A DNA stretch of 64,000 nucleotides. It comes from Cryoendolithus antarcticus. Taxonomy: Eukaryota > Ascomycota > Dothideomycetes > Cladosporiales > Cladosporiaceae. Below the pieces are notes generated by a model. It did no database searches. It had not been told where the DNA came from and saw only the letters and a list, made by a program, of their open reading frames with translations. Shown here one piece after another: positions 20,610 to 31,234 of the stretch. The DNA lies in the NCBI GenBank assembly GCA_002077065.1, contig NAJO01000012.1, positions 806,001 to 870,000 of the forward strand. Reading direction: 5' to 3'. Numbering within the stretch: the stretch's first letter is position 1; each line of letters opens with the position of its first letter. Both the position numbers and the translations under genes were made by a program.

Positions 20610-22308
20610 ATGGACGCCTTCAGTGGAGGGCCTCCTCTGTGGACTGACTTGCGTGCTCTCAACTTCTACTCAACTGCACTGATCGCTATCAACGATGAGA
20701 CTCTCTCCTACGAATCCGCGCGCAAGCAGCTCTTCGACCTGTTTGAGCGTTACAAGCATCTGACCACGCCGCCGGATGCGATGTTGCAAGATCCCCTTGG
20801 CCACCTCGAGTCATTTGCTACGTGGCAAGCGCAAGTTTTCGCAGATACCGATGCTCGCAAACTCCTGCATGAGCAGGCTCGTCGTAAGTGACAATGCCTT
20901 CACTCAGTTCGACAATTAGCTGACTCGGCCTGAAAAGACATTCTCCTCAACTCTGCGGCCATGTCCGCAGTCGTGCGTATACCATCTCCTCCGGCGGCAG
21001 AGAGCTCCGAGTCTTCTGACGAGGACGAGGCAACCGGCGGTGTATCAATTCTCCCACGTATGACTAAACGTCCTCCCGAAAACTCCGTGTTCCATCAACT
21101 GACATCACACGCACAGTCCCAGACGCTGTCACACGCATTGAGTCGCCTTCGGCGAGTCAGCGATCTCTCGATGACGATGACGCGAACAACGCGGTCGTCA
21201 ATGAGGGCGGCGGTGAGCGACATGCCACACCTTCAACTCTTCCGGCGATGAAAGCGCAAGATCACGCAGCACGCTCATCAGAGGATACTTCAGCAGGAAA
21301 TTCAAAGCAGCCTTGCGACCGAGATGCTGAGCCGGCTTCGCTACAAGAGAGCCGTCAGGACGCCAACCGCCTTGCCGCGATTCCCACGATTTTCCGTCCC
21401 CGTAACACATATGGTATCTCCAGGCACAGTGTCAAGGCCAAAGGCGCCGCAGCCATAGCACCAGATCATGCACTTCAAAAGCTGGGAACAAGCATAACAC
21501 GCACCACAAGATTGGTCGCGCCCATATTAATTCAACTTTTGCCCAAGCACACCGTGCGGCCCGATTCGTCGTGTAGATCTACACGAGCAATCGGACCAGG
21601 TCACAAGGATGACCCTGATTTTGCCTCCCCTTCTAAGCACGGGGAGTCACTCAATTCCGCAGGATCGCCAGCCATACGCCCGAGTGCCCTGACGCCAACG
21701 CAGCCGCTTCCCGATCGGCGTAGCATGGCTCGTAGTGAGACCATGATCCCAACACGAATCGATCCTGACGCCAAGCGCGCCAATCCGGCATTCCAGCCGC
21801 ATCGCTCTGATGGCTTCCTGGAGGCCTCCAATGGGCAGATACTCTATACCTCACTGATTTGTGCCCTGCAGCACCAGCCTGTTGGCATGTCGGCCGAGTG
21901 TGAAGACGGTGTCTTAGTCAACTGTTTGAACACAATGTGCAATCGGCCGTACCACATCTGCAGACAATGGTGGGTGCACGTCCTGTGCGGAGGCCCGCCC
22001 TGCACCCAGGGTGACGTCCACGATGACCGGACATTCAATTCCACGACCGTGGAGATGAAGGGAGATGACAAGCCGCGCATGCGGTACACGGCATTCGCCC
22101 GAACTGCGACAGTGTGCTCTTCGGCGGCGGAGTGTATGATCAAAAGAAAGGTCCGGTGGACTGGGGGGATGCGCAATGTCGATTTGGTTACGATAAGCTA
22201 TCGCATCGCCACCAGCTGGCGTTAGTTGAGGTGAAGCGTGGGAAGGGCTTTGGAAAGGAGCTCGGCTATCCCAAGGGGAAGCTGCTGCAGCTGGTGAAGC
22301 GTCAGTGA
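20610..22308 (+). CDS. Orphan multi-exon protein with Cys/His-rich C-terminus
   Basis: Model: exons 20610-20883, 20938-21057, 21117-22010 and 22073-22308, in phase, 507 residues. The first two introns are well supported (GTAAGT..GCTGAC..AAAG; GTATGACTAAC-type..ACAG). The N-terminal ~95 residues are helical (MDAFSGGPPLWTDLRALNFY, ARKQLFDLFERYKHL). Next come acidic serine tracts (AAESSESSDEDEA) and a long disordered basic middle. A Cys/His cluster (VNCLNTMCNRPYHICRQWW, then VHVLCGGPPC) recalls the second half of a PHD finger. The tail contains VLFGGGVYDQKKGPVDWGDA and HRHQLALVEVKRGKGFGKEL. The last intron is weak, so a frameshift at about 22011-22072 is possible. I do not recognise the family. 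A chromatin-reader role would only be a guess. Confidence 0.5.
21569..21586. repeat. 18-base perfect palindrome, copy A
   Basis: TCGTGTAGATCTACACGA equals its own reverse complement. It lies inside exon 3 of the orphan gene. A nearly identical copy is at 22473, and both are preceded by CGATTCG plus one variable base. Confidence 0.9.
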
Positions 22309-22980
22309 AGAGTCTCAAGTAGACACATCAATTCAATTATGTCAACTATGTTGCAGCTCGATGTCATCCCAGTCAGAAGTATCTGCCCTCGCTGCTGTCC
22401 AAACTGCTCCTTTGACATCACTAGTGCTGTGCATTGAGCCACCCTACCTTGACCTTGGAAGAAACGATTCGACGTGTAGATCTACACGATGTATCGATCC
22501 ATTGGGGTGCACATCCCGACTGTAAAGTATCAAATTTCTTGATTGACTTGCTCGAAGAGATAGTATGCTTCATCACATTCCACGATCAGCGCGGGTATGC
22601 CTCTAAGGGGGGAAATCGATCAACGTAGTGACTCGGGCGGCGGGCAATGGCCGATACTCCTCTCACTCCGAGCGTAAGCAGGATCTGATGCACTGTCCGA
22701 TGATGCTCTGCAGGACATCATGCTGGCTACAGACAAGGAACGAAGAGTCTTGACCCCATGATTCCACTCAATGGCATGTAGCATGATGCAGGACGTTTGG
22801 CGGCGTACGCCTACGCCACGAATTGATCTCAAGACGTCACCTCTGAGCTGGGACCGATTAAAGTACATCAGAGTGATGTGACGAACGAAGTGAGGATGTA
22901 CTTTTCCAAAAATATCGTGATAGCTTACTGCCCACAGCGTCTTCAGTGATGATGCATGTGTGATAGCCTCCTCGCCTCGC
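22309..22980. other. Convergent intergenic region
   Basis: Between the orphan gene (+) and the GH1 gene (-). Contains palindrome copy B. No gene recognised. Confidence 0.45.
22473..22488. repeat. 16-base perfect palindrome, copy B
   Basis: CGTGTAGATCTACACG is a perfect palindrome in the intergenic region downstream of the orphan gene. It has the same core and the same CGATTCG-type left flank as the copy at 21569. A shorter relative (GTAGATCTAC) is at about 27533. Confidence 0.9.
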
Positions 22981-25001
22981 CTACTTCTCCACAAACTCAT
23001 GGAAGAAGTCCACAAAGTCAAAGATGCTCCTCTTGAAGCTCCTTGTGAACAGTCCGTTCGTGCGATTGACGTGCTGCAGACCATACTGCTGGTCGTATGA
23101 AGTGAACTCATCGTTGTCCCTAAGGTCATAGTCAGCAAAGTCTGACGGGCAAATGAAGGGGACAGGGAGGACTCACTGGAACGACCATCCCAGGGCTCCA
23201 ATAACATTGACGCCGTCTTCGTAGATAGACTTGAGTGTCTCGCGAAGGAAAGCTTGGTAGTAGTACGTCCTCTCTAGATCGTATAGCTGTGCTTCGACGG
23301 TCTAGGGCGAATGTCAGCACATGTGTCCAGTGCACTCAGGTACTAGAATCGACTCACCTTGGTAAACTCCATGTACGGATTGAACCCGAACTCAGCAATC
23401 AACACACCCTTCGGCTTGTAGACATCCCACACATAGCCCAGCTGCTGCCTGACATACTGCGGCGCAATATAAGCGTACGCGAAGCTCGCCTGCCCGTTCA
23501 GCCAGCCGTCGTTCTGCACGTTGGTGTTGATCACACAGTACGGGTTGTTGGGATCTGTCGTGTTCGCAGCGCAGGCATCGATACCGTTCGAAGGCGAAGT
23601 GGCGAAGCCGGCAGTGTACGGGTCGAAGCTCCAGAAGTCAGCGGTGCCGTTGAAGTAAGCTAGCTTAGTGGCGGTCAGGGCTGTGAGGTTTACGCCGGCG
23701 GTGGAGAGGACTTCGGAGGGGTACTGGGTGCCGAGGAAAATCGGGTTGCCCAAGATGCCGAGGATATAGTCTTGGTAGCGGATGGCGGCACGAGTGTCGT
23801 CTGGGTTGTTGCTGTCCAGCGGCACGGCGAGATTGTTGGCAAACTTGATTGTGATCTGACCAGTACCCTTGAGGACTTCTTTGTACCAGTGGTACACTGA
23901 CGCATGACCATTGAGAATGTTCGGCACAGCATCCCAGATGTAGCCGCCTGTCGCGCGGTTCTGGTAGCCAATGTTGGGCTCGTTCAGCGTTGCCCAGTAC
24001 TCCACGCGATCGCCGTAGCGGGCCATGACCTGCTTGGCATAGTAGAGGAGAGCGTCTGGGAACTCGGGGTTCTCGTATGGGATGGCAAGTGGGAGATCTA
24101 CGTGGACGAGGGTCACGATGGGCTTGATGCCGTACTGGATGCAGGTGTTGATCACGTCGTCGTAGTGTTTCAGTCCGGCTTCATTGATGGGGCTACCGAC
24201 GGTACCAAATGGCACAATCCGAGTCCAGGAGATGGAGAAAGAATAGTACGGCAGACCAATTGCAGCCAGCCGAGCGATGTCCTGTTTGTAGAGGTAGTAG
24301 TTCATGTTGGACACCTCAGCATTAGCCAGTCCATCTGTGTTCGGCAAGGAACCAATAGTGTCAAGTGCGCCTGGACCGCGGCCATCTTGTTGCAAGCCGC
24401 CTTCAATCTGGAACGCACTGCCCGCAACGCCCCAGATGAAGTCCTTTGGCAGCTTGTAGCATGATATACAGGCATCTGCCGAGCTCGGACATGGCGTGTA
24501 CAGCGCTGGTGGAAAGACAAGCTCACTTGAGACAACCGGCGTAGGCGATGCAGTCGTGGTGAATGGAACGGACGTATTGTAGGTGATGGATGCCCAGAGT
24601 GACGCATACGCACTTTGACCGTACTGTCCGTCATTGGAAGTCGTAGCATCGCGGTTCAAACTGTACGAGGTAGTTGTTAAGCCCGTCGGGAGTAACTTCG
24701 AAGCTTGACTGTAGGGTGGAGCGTAGGTCGTCGTCAATACCAGCGGTGAAGGCACCGCAGTGGCGTATCTCAAAGTGGTCTCAACGGTGTACGACCAGAG
24801 ACGATAAGATGTAGTTCGTGTAGCTGAGCAGGTAGCCGGGCTGGTGGCAGTGGGCTGTGGAGCTGAGGCTGGCGAGCAGTAGCTATCCCATTGACCTCCT
24901 CCCTGTGGCCAGCTGTGACTGGAATGAGACCAGCCATACCCAGGTGGCGAAGCCAGCGCTGCACTAAAGCATAAAGCAGACAGTGCGATGAGGTGCGCCA
25001 T
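22981..25001 (-). CDS. Secreted GH1 beta-glucosidase-type glycosidase
   Basis: Minus-strand exons 25001-23358, 23301-23177 and 23119-22981 give 635 residues. The ATG at 25001 starts a signal peptide (MAHLIALSALCFSAALA); the frame extends further upstream but only this start gives a clean secretion signal. Residues 18-200 are Ser/Thr/Pro/Tyr-rich and not part of the catalytic fold. The GH1 barrel begins near 210 (LPKDFIWGVAGSAFQIEGG). It has FSISWTRIVPFG, the acid/base glutamate in YWATLNEPN and the nucleophile glutamate in VLIAEFGF. After splicing it continues with VNVIGALGWSFQDNDEF, the usual C-terminal strand. Family knowledge: GH1 enzymes release beta-linked glucose or related sugars by a retaining mechanism. 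The nucleophile context AEFGF differs from the common TENG form, so aglycone and sugar preference are uncertain. Confidence 0.88.
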
Positions 25002-25598
25002 GATGCTTGCTTGTAACGTGTATGAAACAACAAATAGCAGGTACCTGACGAGGAATATTATACTTACCATGCCCTACCTTCGGGCGAAGTGCGGCCACAG
25101 ATGTCATTGACATCGCAGGCCCGTCGCCCACATGCCCCGATCCATCAGCAATCGTCTTTCATGAGTGTATCGATGGACGGAACACGAGGGAGAGTTCACG
25201 GCTTGTGCCCGAATCTTGCTGTCTGGAGTGGAGCGTGAGGGGAAACACGAGTCGTGGCTGGGGCTTGCATGAGCGTGTCGAGGCTTATACTTCGGCTTCG
25301 AATGCTGCTGATAATGGGAACGGCTGCTGAAGGCAGCGCTCATGCAGACATGGGCTGTCCTGAGGACTGTAAGGGCCCGTTCTCACCAACATTGTGTCAC
25401 TGGTGACGATGAATACTATATGTAGCGGGGAGTCTCTTGGGAGGGCTTCAGGAACGTGGAAGGCGGAGTCAGTTCCGCTGCATAGACCCCGCGAATTTGC
25501 ACCGCCCTGCACAAAACGCCGCTGTGCATTAACCCCAGCTGGGGTACGGTTGGCAGCGTTCGACGACCACACGCGACCGCACATTGCTGGCCGGTAGC
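25002..25598. promoter_or_regulatory. Divergent promoter, GH1 / N-myristoyltransferase
   Basis: About 600 bases with no gene supported. It contains a perfect 14-base palindrome, ACCCCAGCTGGGGT, at 25532-25545, about 55 bases before the NMT1 start. The function is unknown; it could bind a dimeric regulator. Confidence 0.5.
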
Positions 25599-27288
25599 AT
25601 GGCTGACCAGGCTAAAGATCAAGATGCTACAGCGAAACCTGCGAGTTCGCAAGAAGAGCAGATTCCAGCTCAGCTTCCAGAGCAGAATGCAGGTGAAGAA
25701 GCCGGGGACGACGACGATGAAGATGATGATCATGTAAACGCACCCACAGAAGCAGGCGCCGAGTCTGTTACAACATCGACGAAGCCAAAGAAGAAGCGGA
25801 AACCCAAGAAAAAGAAGAAAGCCGTACCCGAGGATGGTGACATTGCGAACACATCGACCACGGTAGCACCATCTCCAAGCTCTTCGAAGGACATCCAGAA
25901 CATACTCCAGCAGCTTGCCCTAGCGCAGTCGGGAGGAGCACCTAAGGAGGGCAAATCGCAGGAGGAGTACAAATTCTGGAACACGCAACCCGTGCCGAAG
26001 TTCAAGGAGCCCAATTTACTGCAGACCACCAATGGGGGATCATTACCTGAAGGACCCATTCTTCCGGATGAAGTATGCAAAGCAGCTGCGAGAGCAGAGC
26101 CAGAGAAGCTGGTCGATGGCTTCGAGTGGGACTTGCTAGATCTGGAGACAAATGACGGCATGCAGGAGCTGTATGACCTGCTGTACAACCACTACGTTGA
26201 GGATGCAGAGGGTTCATTCCGGTTCAACTACTCGATCGAATTCCTGAACTGGGCTTTGAAGCCGCCAGGCTGGAAACGCGAATGGCACATTGGCGTACGG
26301 ACGAAGTCCAGCGCGGACGGCAAAAAAGGCAAGCTGGTTGCCTTCATCTCCGGCGTCCCAGTTACGCTCAAGATCCGACAGAAGGTCGTCAAAGCAACAG
26401 AGATCAACTTTTTGACAGTCCACCACAAGCTCCGGTCCAAGCGTCTTGCGCCAGTTCTGATCAAGGAGGTCACGCGACAGTGCTACAGGAACGGCATCTA
26501 CCAAGCTCTTTACACAGCCGGAACACTCCTTCCCACCCCAGTAACGACGTGTCGATACTTTCATCGGTCGCTAGATTGGTCGCATTTGTACAAGAACGGC
26601 TTCAGTCATCTGCCGCAGCGTTCGTCAGAGGCGATGCAAGTGCGGAAGTACTTCTTGCCATCAAAGACAGGAACTAAGGGTCTGCGTCCGATGAAGGTAG
26701 AGGACGTGCCTGGGGTGAAAGCGCTGCTGATCAAGTACCTCGAACGTTTCCACTTGAAGCAAGAGTTCAGCGACGAGGAGCTGACACATCTGCTGTGCTC
26801 GCATGCATCGAAGAGCGTCGTATGGGCGTATGTGGTGGAGCAGGATGGCGAGATCACAGATCTGGTCTCGTACTGCCTTCTCGAAGTAAGTCCTTACCAT
26901 GTTGTGATAATTCGCAACACTGCTAACGTCGTCCAAGTCCACCGTTCTCAAAGCCACCTCGAAATCCACCATCCGCGCTGCATACCTGTATTACTACGCC
27001 ACCAAAGCCGCTTTCTCGCCGAACGCATCTCCGACACTCCAGACTCGTCTCTCATCCCTGATCAACGATGCCCTGATCTTGGCGAAGAATGACAATTTTC
27101 ACGTCTTCAATGCTCTGACATTACTGGACAACCCGCTGTTTCTCAAGGAGCAGAAGTTCGAGCCAGGTGATGGAAAGTTGAATTACTACCTGTTCAACTG
27201 GAGGACGCCACCGTTGGGAGGCGGCGTGGATGAGAAGAACGAGGTCGATGCCACTAAGATGGGCGGCGTTGGTGTGGTCATGCTATGA
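25599..27288 (+). CDS. NMT1: Glycylpeptide N-tetradecanoyltransferase (N-myristoyltransferase)
   Basis: Exons 25599-26885 and 26938-27288 give 545 residues (intron GTAAGT..GCTAAC..AAG, 52 bases). Transfers myristate from myristoyl-CoA to N-terminal glycines of cytosolic proteins. The start is MADQAKDQDATAK. Residues 30-100 are acidic, then Lys-rich (KPKKKRKPKKKKKA), a ribosome-targeting type extension. The GNAT-type catalytic fold follows: QYKFWNTQP-like EYKFWNTQPVPKF near 130, FNYSIEFLNWALKPPGW, and EINFLTVHHKLRSKRLAPVL, which binds CoA. Exon 2 supplies NDNFHVFNALTLLDN, LNYYLFNW and the C-terminal GGVGVVML, whose end carboxylate takes part in catalysis in this family. Length and motifs are complete. 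The neighbour LOS1 is in the same orientation but transcribed separately. Confidence 0.96.
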
Positions 27289-27802
27289 GCGACTGTGTAG
27301 TATTAGCTAAATTGAAAGCATTTCATGTCCCTCATTGAACAATCCGCGACCGTGTGGTGGGGCCAAACCGCGGGGAAAGTTTTGGCAGGCACGAGACACC
27401 TTACTTGCAACCTGATTTCCCTTCAGTATTTTGTACAGCAGCCTACCTCACTCGTACATCAACACCAATCGTACTCCGCTACCAACCTGACTTGTTACCT
27501 CTCTCTTCCGATTCACTCCACTCACTCGACGAGTAGATCTACGTTCACGGAGTAACTCACGACTCACGGCACTCGCCCAGAAGTGAATATATATCGAATC
27601 ATCTGCGTGAACGAGTATTGTGAGTCGACATAGCAACCGATTCTGCAGACCACAACCAAACAAGAATAACTGGGAGCGAGATCTGCGCCCAAGATGGCAT
27701 AATGTACCAGTAGCACGTGGACCACAGGCAGCGTGAACTGCCACGCTGCCAGCATCGCATTTGACCGCACTTTTCTAAATCATCCCAGTGCGTCCACCAG
27801 GC
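27289..27802 (+). promoter_or_regulatory. Intergenic region upstream of LOS1
   Basis: Holds the NMT1 3' end and the LOS1 promoter. A CT-rich segment (about 27440-27540) resembles a fungal core promoter. It contains GTAGATCTAC, a shortened form of the palindrome at 21569. Confidence 0.4.
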
Positions 27803-30800
27803 ATGGACGCACAAGTCGAGAACGCGATCGACATCGCCTTCGATCCACGGACCGAACAATCGCTGAAAGCCCAGGCATACGACTTCCTCGCACGCTTACG
27901 AGAAGACCCGAATGGCTGGCAAGTCTGTCTCTCGCTCTTCACTGGCTCAAAATCGCCTTCCGAAGTCGTACGGTTAGTCTCACTCGAGATCGTCAACAAC
28001 GCCGTGCAAGCTCAGCAGCTCCCTCAATCACAATTGGTCCAGATCAAGGACAGTCTGTGGAGTTATGTGAAGCAGCGGTATGCGTTGAATAGTCAAGAGG
28101 CGGACAGTCCAAGCATACAGAACAAGTTGACGCAGACCTTCACATATCTATTCACTTACTTGTATTCGGAAGAGTGGATCAGCTTCTTCGACGACTTCCG
28201 GGAACTAGCTGGGGACGCGGCAACGATCGGAACAGCAAATCCGGTGGGTGCTGCGCTGTACTTGAGGATCGTGGGGAGCATACACGATGAGATTGCGGAC
28301 CAGCTTATTCCTCGGACACCGGCGGTGCAGAAGCGGAGCAATGATCTGAAGGATTTGGTAAGGGCGCGGGACGTGAACAAGATTGCAGTCACATGGCAGG
28401 AGATACTGTCACGGTGGCGAGAAGTCGACCTCAGTCTGGTGGAGATGTGCTTGCGGACGATCGCAAAGTGGGTAAGCTGGATTGACATCTGGCTAGTGAT
28501 CAATCAGACCATCCAGAATGCGCTGCTTGAGCTTGCAGGTCAGCAGGGGACCTTCACATCGGAGAGCAAGGAAGCAAAGGCGAGAGATGCCGCAATTGAC
28601 ACCTTCACTGAGACTGTGGCGAAGAAGATGGCGGCGGGCGACAAGGTGGAGCTCATAAGATATCTCAACCTTGGGACCATCGTCGGTCAGCTCATCTTGA
28701 GCCCAGCGCTAGCGGAGTCGAGGACCACGCCCAACTACGATACCGATCTGGCTGAGACTGTAGCTCGCCTGGTTAACAATGTTATGTTCGACTTGATCAA
28801 GGTACTGGACACCGATTCGCTTGATGATGCAACTCGCTCGAAAGCAGATGCAGAAGTTCAAGCATTCATGCCCTACCTGCTTCGCTTTTTCTCCGACGAG
28901 TACGATGAGATTTGCTCTGCAGTCATCCCATCTTTGACTGATCTGATGACTATGCTTCGGAAGTCTCTGAAGGGAAGGACGAGCCTCGCACAGCATCACT
29001 CGGGGATGCTGCCTCCAGTGCTCAATGCCATCGTCGCGAAGATGAAGTACGACGAGACTGCATCTTGGGGCGAAGAGGATGAGCAAACGGACGAAGCCGA
29101 GTTTCAGGAGCTGCGCAAGCGGTTACACGTGTTGCAGCAGATGGTGGCCGCCGTTGACGACAAGCTGTATATCGACACACTGAGCAAGGTTGTGGTCGAT
29201 ACCCTGGCACGCTTGGTTTCTGGTGACAAGCCGAACTGGAGGGATCTGGATCTGGCACTGCACGAGATGTTCCTCTTCGGTGAGCTTGCCGTCAAGAACG
29301 GCGGGCTATACGCAAAGAGTTCTCCCTCGTCGCTCGCATCCCAGAGTCTGCTTGGCATGATGGACAAGCTGGTCAACTCTGGTGTTGCATCACATCCACA
29401 TCCTGCAGTCCAGCTGTCGTATATGGAGATATGTGTGCGGTATGTTCAGTACTTCGAGCACAACCCAGAGAGTATCCCAAAGGTACTCGAGACCTTCGTG
29501 GCTTTCGTTCACAGTAACCACGTTAAAGTGCGCTTGAGGTCATGGTACCTCTTCCAACGCTTTGTACGACATCTACGACAGCAGCTCAGCGATGTTGCGC
29601 AGACGGTCATTCAGGCCATCGGAGATCTGCTCACAATCAGAGCAGAAGTTCCGGACGGTCGAGACGAGGAAGACATGTCGAGTGACGACGCCGGTGAGTC
29701 CGCAGACGCGGCCTTCACAGCACAGCTCTATCTCTTCGAGGCAGTCGGCTGCGTGGCGTCCGCACACAGCGTGCCAGCAGAGACCAAGGCGTTGGTCGCA
29801 AAAAGTGTCATCGGTCCACTCGCAGCAGACCTGAACCGCAGCCTGCCTGCAGCCAGGAATCGCGATGAGAGAGCAATTTTGCAGATCCACCACATTATCA
29901 TGGCTTTCGGCACACTCGCTCAAGGACTCTCCGACTGGACGCCAGGACAGAAGCATGGTGCGCCACCAGACACCACGATAGGAGACGTCTTCGTCGAAGC
30001 CACGGACGCTGTGCTCCTTGCTCTGGACAATCTCAGCTCCTCTATGGCTGTCCGCGACGCAGCACGACACTCCTTTTCCCGGCTGCTAGGCGTGCTAGGC
30101 TCGCGCATGCTTCCACAGTTGCCGCGCTGGATTGATGGCTTGCTCTCATCAGCATCAAGCAACGATGAGATGGCGATGTTCCTCCGCCTTCTTGTGCAAG
30201 TAGTCTACGGCTTCAAGACGTCGATCTCACCGATCTTAGACCAGCTTCTCACCCCACTCTTGCATAAGGTCCTCGCTGGGCTGTCTGTGCCAGCTACCGG
30301 AACAGACGATCAGATCCAGCTCAAGGAGCTGAAGCTGCAATACCTCAACTTCATACTGATCGTGATAAATAACGACCTGTCGTCCGTGCTGGTCTCTCCG
30401 ACCAACCAAGCGACTTTCGATCCCTTCCTCCAGACGCTCACACACTTCGCTCAGAATCCATCGGACCCAGCCACAGCACGACTAGCACTCAGCGTTCTTA
30501 CGAAGATGACCTCAACGTGGGGTGGTCCGGATATTTCGACGTCAGATCCTTCCGCACAGCCTGCGCCACTCCTGCCGGGTTTCGACGGCTTCATACTATC
30601 GACTTTCGCTCCTATCCCCTGGGCCCTGCTCTCAGCGCCGAAATTCAACGCACAAGATGCGCAGATCCGGACTGTGCTTTTTGAGGCTGGGAGTCTGCTG
30701 TGGACTATACTTCGGAAAACCGGAGTGAGGTATCGCGATCAGCTTAGTGGCGAGTTGAGAGGGCTTGGCGCAAGTGAAGATAGCATCGGGCAGTTCCTGC

Positions 30801-30865
30801 AGGGCATGGAGGGTGATGTGGCGAGCTACAGGAAGTTCTTCGCGGGCTTCGTGGCGGGCAAGTGA
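27803..30865 (+). CDS. LOS1: Exportin-T, nuclear tRNA export receptor
   Basis: Single exon of 1020 residues. The ATG at 27803 (MDAQVENAIDIAFDP) is the first in the frame that matches the family start. Los1/exportin-T is an importin-beta-type HEAT-repeat protein that carries tRNA out of the nucleus with Ran-GTP. The N-terminus shows the Ran-binding CRIME-type helices (ALKAQAYDFL-like SLKAQAYDFLARLREDPNGW, then VVRLVSLEIVNNAVQ). The body is a continuous series of amphipathic helix pairs (VRLRSWYLFQRFVRHLRQQL, SYMEICVRYVQYFEHNPESI). The C-terminal part has LLQVVYGFK-like LLVQVVYGFKTSISPILDQL. The length fits fungal orthologues (about 1000-1100). No lesion is seen. Confidence 0.93.
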   Translation: MDAQVENAIDIAFDPRTEQSLKAQAYDFLARLREDPNGWQVCLSLFTGSKSPSEVVRLVSLEIVNNAVQAQQLPQSQLVQIKDSLWSYVKQRYALNSQEADSPSIQNKLTQTFTYLFTYLYSEEWISFFDDFRELAGDAATIGTANPVGAALYLRIVGSIHDEIADQLIPRTPAVQKRSNDLKDLVRARDVNKIAVTWQEILSRWREVDLSLVEMCLRTIAKWVSWIDIWLVINQTIQNALLELAGQQGTFTSESKEAKARDAAIDTFTETVAKKMAAGDKVELIRYLNLGTIVGQLILSPALAESRTTPNYDTDLAETVARLVNNVMFDLIKVLDTDSLDDATRSKADAEVQAFMPYLLRFFSDEYDEICSAVIPSLTDLMTMLRKSLKGRTSLAQHHSGMLPPVLNAIVAKMKYDETASWGEEDEQTDEAEFQELRKRLHVLQQMVAAVDDKLYIDTLSKVVVDTLARLVSGDKPNWRDLDLALHEMFLFGELAVKNGGLYAKSSPSSLASQSLLGMMDKLVNSGVASHPHPAVQLSYMEICVRYVQYFEHNPESIPKVLETFVAFVHSNHVKVRLRSWYLFQRFVRHLRQQLSDVAQTVIQAIGDLLTIRAEVPDGRDEEDMSSDDAGESADAAFTAQLYLFEAVGCVASAHSVPAETKALVAKSVIGPLAADLNRSLPAARNRDERAILQIHHIIMAFGTLAQGLSDWTPGQKHGAPPDTTIGDVFVEATDAVLLALDNLSSSMAVRDAARHSFSRLLGVLGSRMLPQLPRWIDGLLSSASSNDEMAMFLRLLVQVVYGFKTSISPILDQLLTPLLHKVLAGLSVPATGTDDQIQLKELKLQYLNFILIVINNDLSSVLVSPTNQATFDPFLQTLTHFAQNPSDPATARLALSVLTKMTSTWGGPDISTSDPSAQPAPLLPGFDGFILSTFAPIPWALLSAPKFNAQDAQIRTVLFEAGSLLWTILRKTGVRYRDQLSGELRGLGASEDSIGQFLQGMEGDVASYRKFFAGFVAGK

Positions 30866-31234
30866 CGATGAATGCATTGCAAGCACATTGTGCATGAAAG
30901 GCACCAAGGGACTGAAAGGCAACATTAGAACAGCGGAATGATACCCCGAGGCGGAATGCATTTGGAAGGGATGATTGCGATGCTTGAAGAAGTTCATAGG
31001 CATGTTCTGCTGTGAAGTCGTTCACGCGATGCTGGAAAGCATCTTGATTACAACGAGCTACTACTACCAGTGTGGTGCATAACCTTTCCATGTCTCCATG
31101 TCTCGTTGCGTCGTGGTTCTCGTTGATTGCATTAGCCAGTCCTCCTCTTTCATCCATGCTCTCTGCGCCATGACTGTGCCGTTGAGACCTCACAACATCT
31201 GCATCACTCGAATACCTGCCCATGTCTAAGCGAC
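30866..31234. other. Convergent intergenic region
   Basis: Between LOS1 (+) and the TFIIIA gene (-). No gene or clear motif was recognised. Confidence 0.4.
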
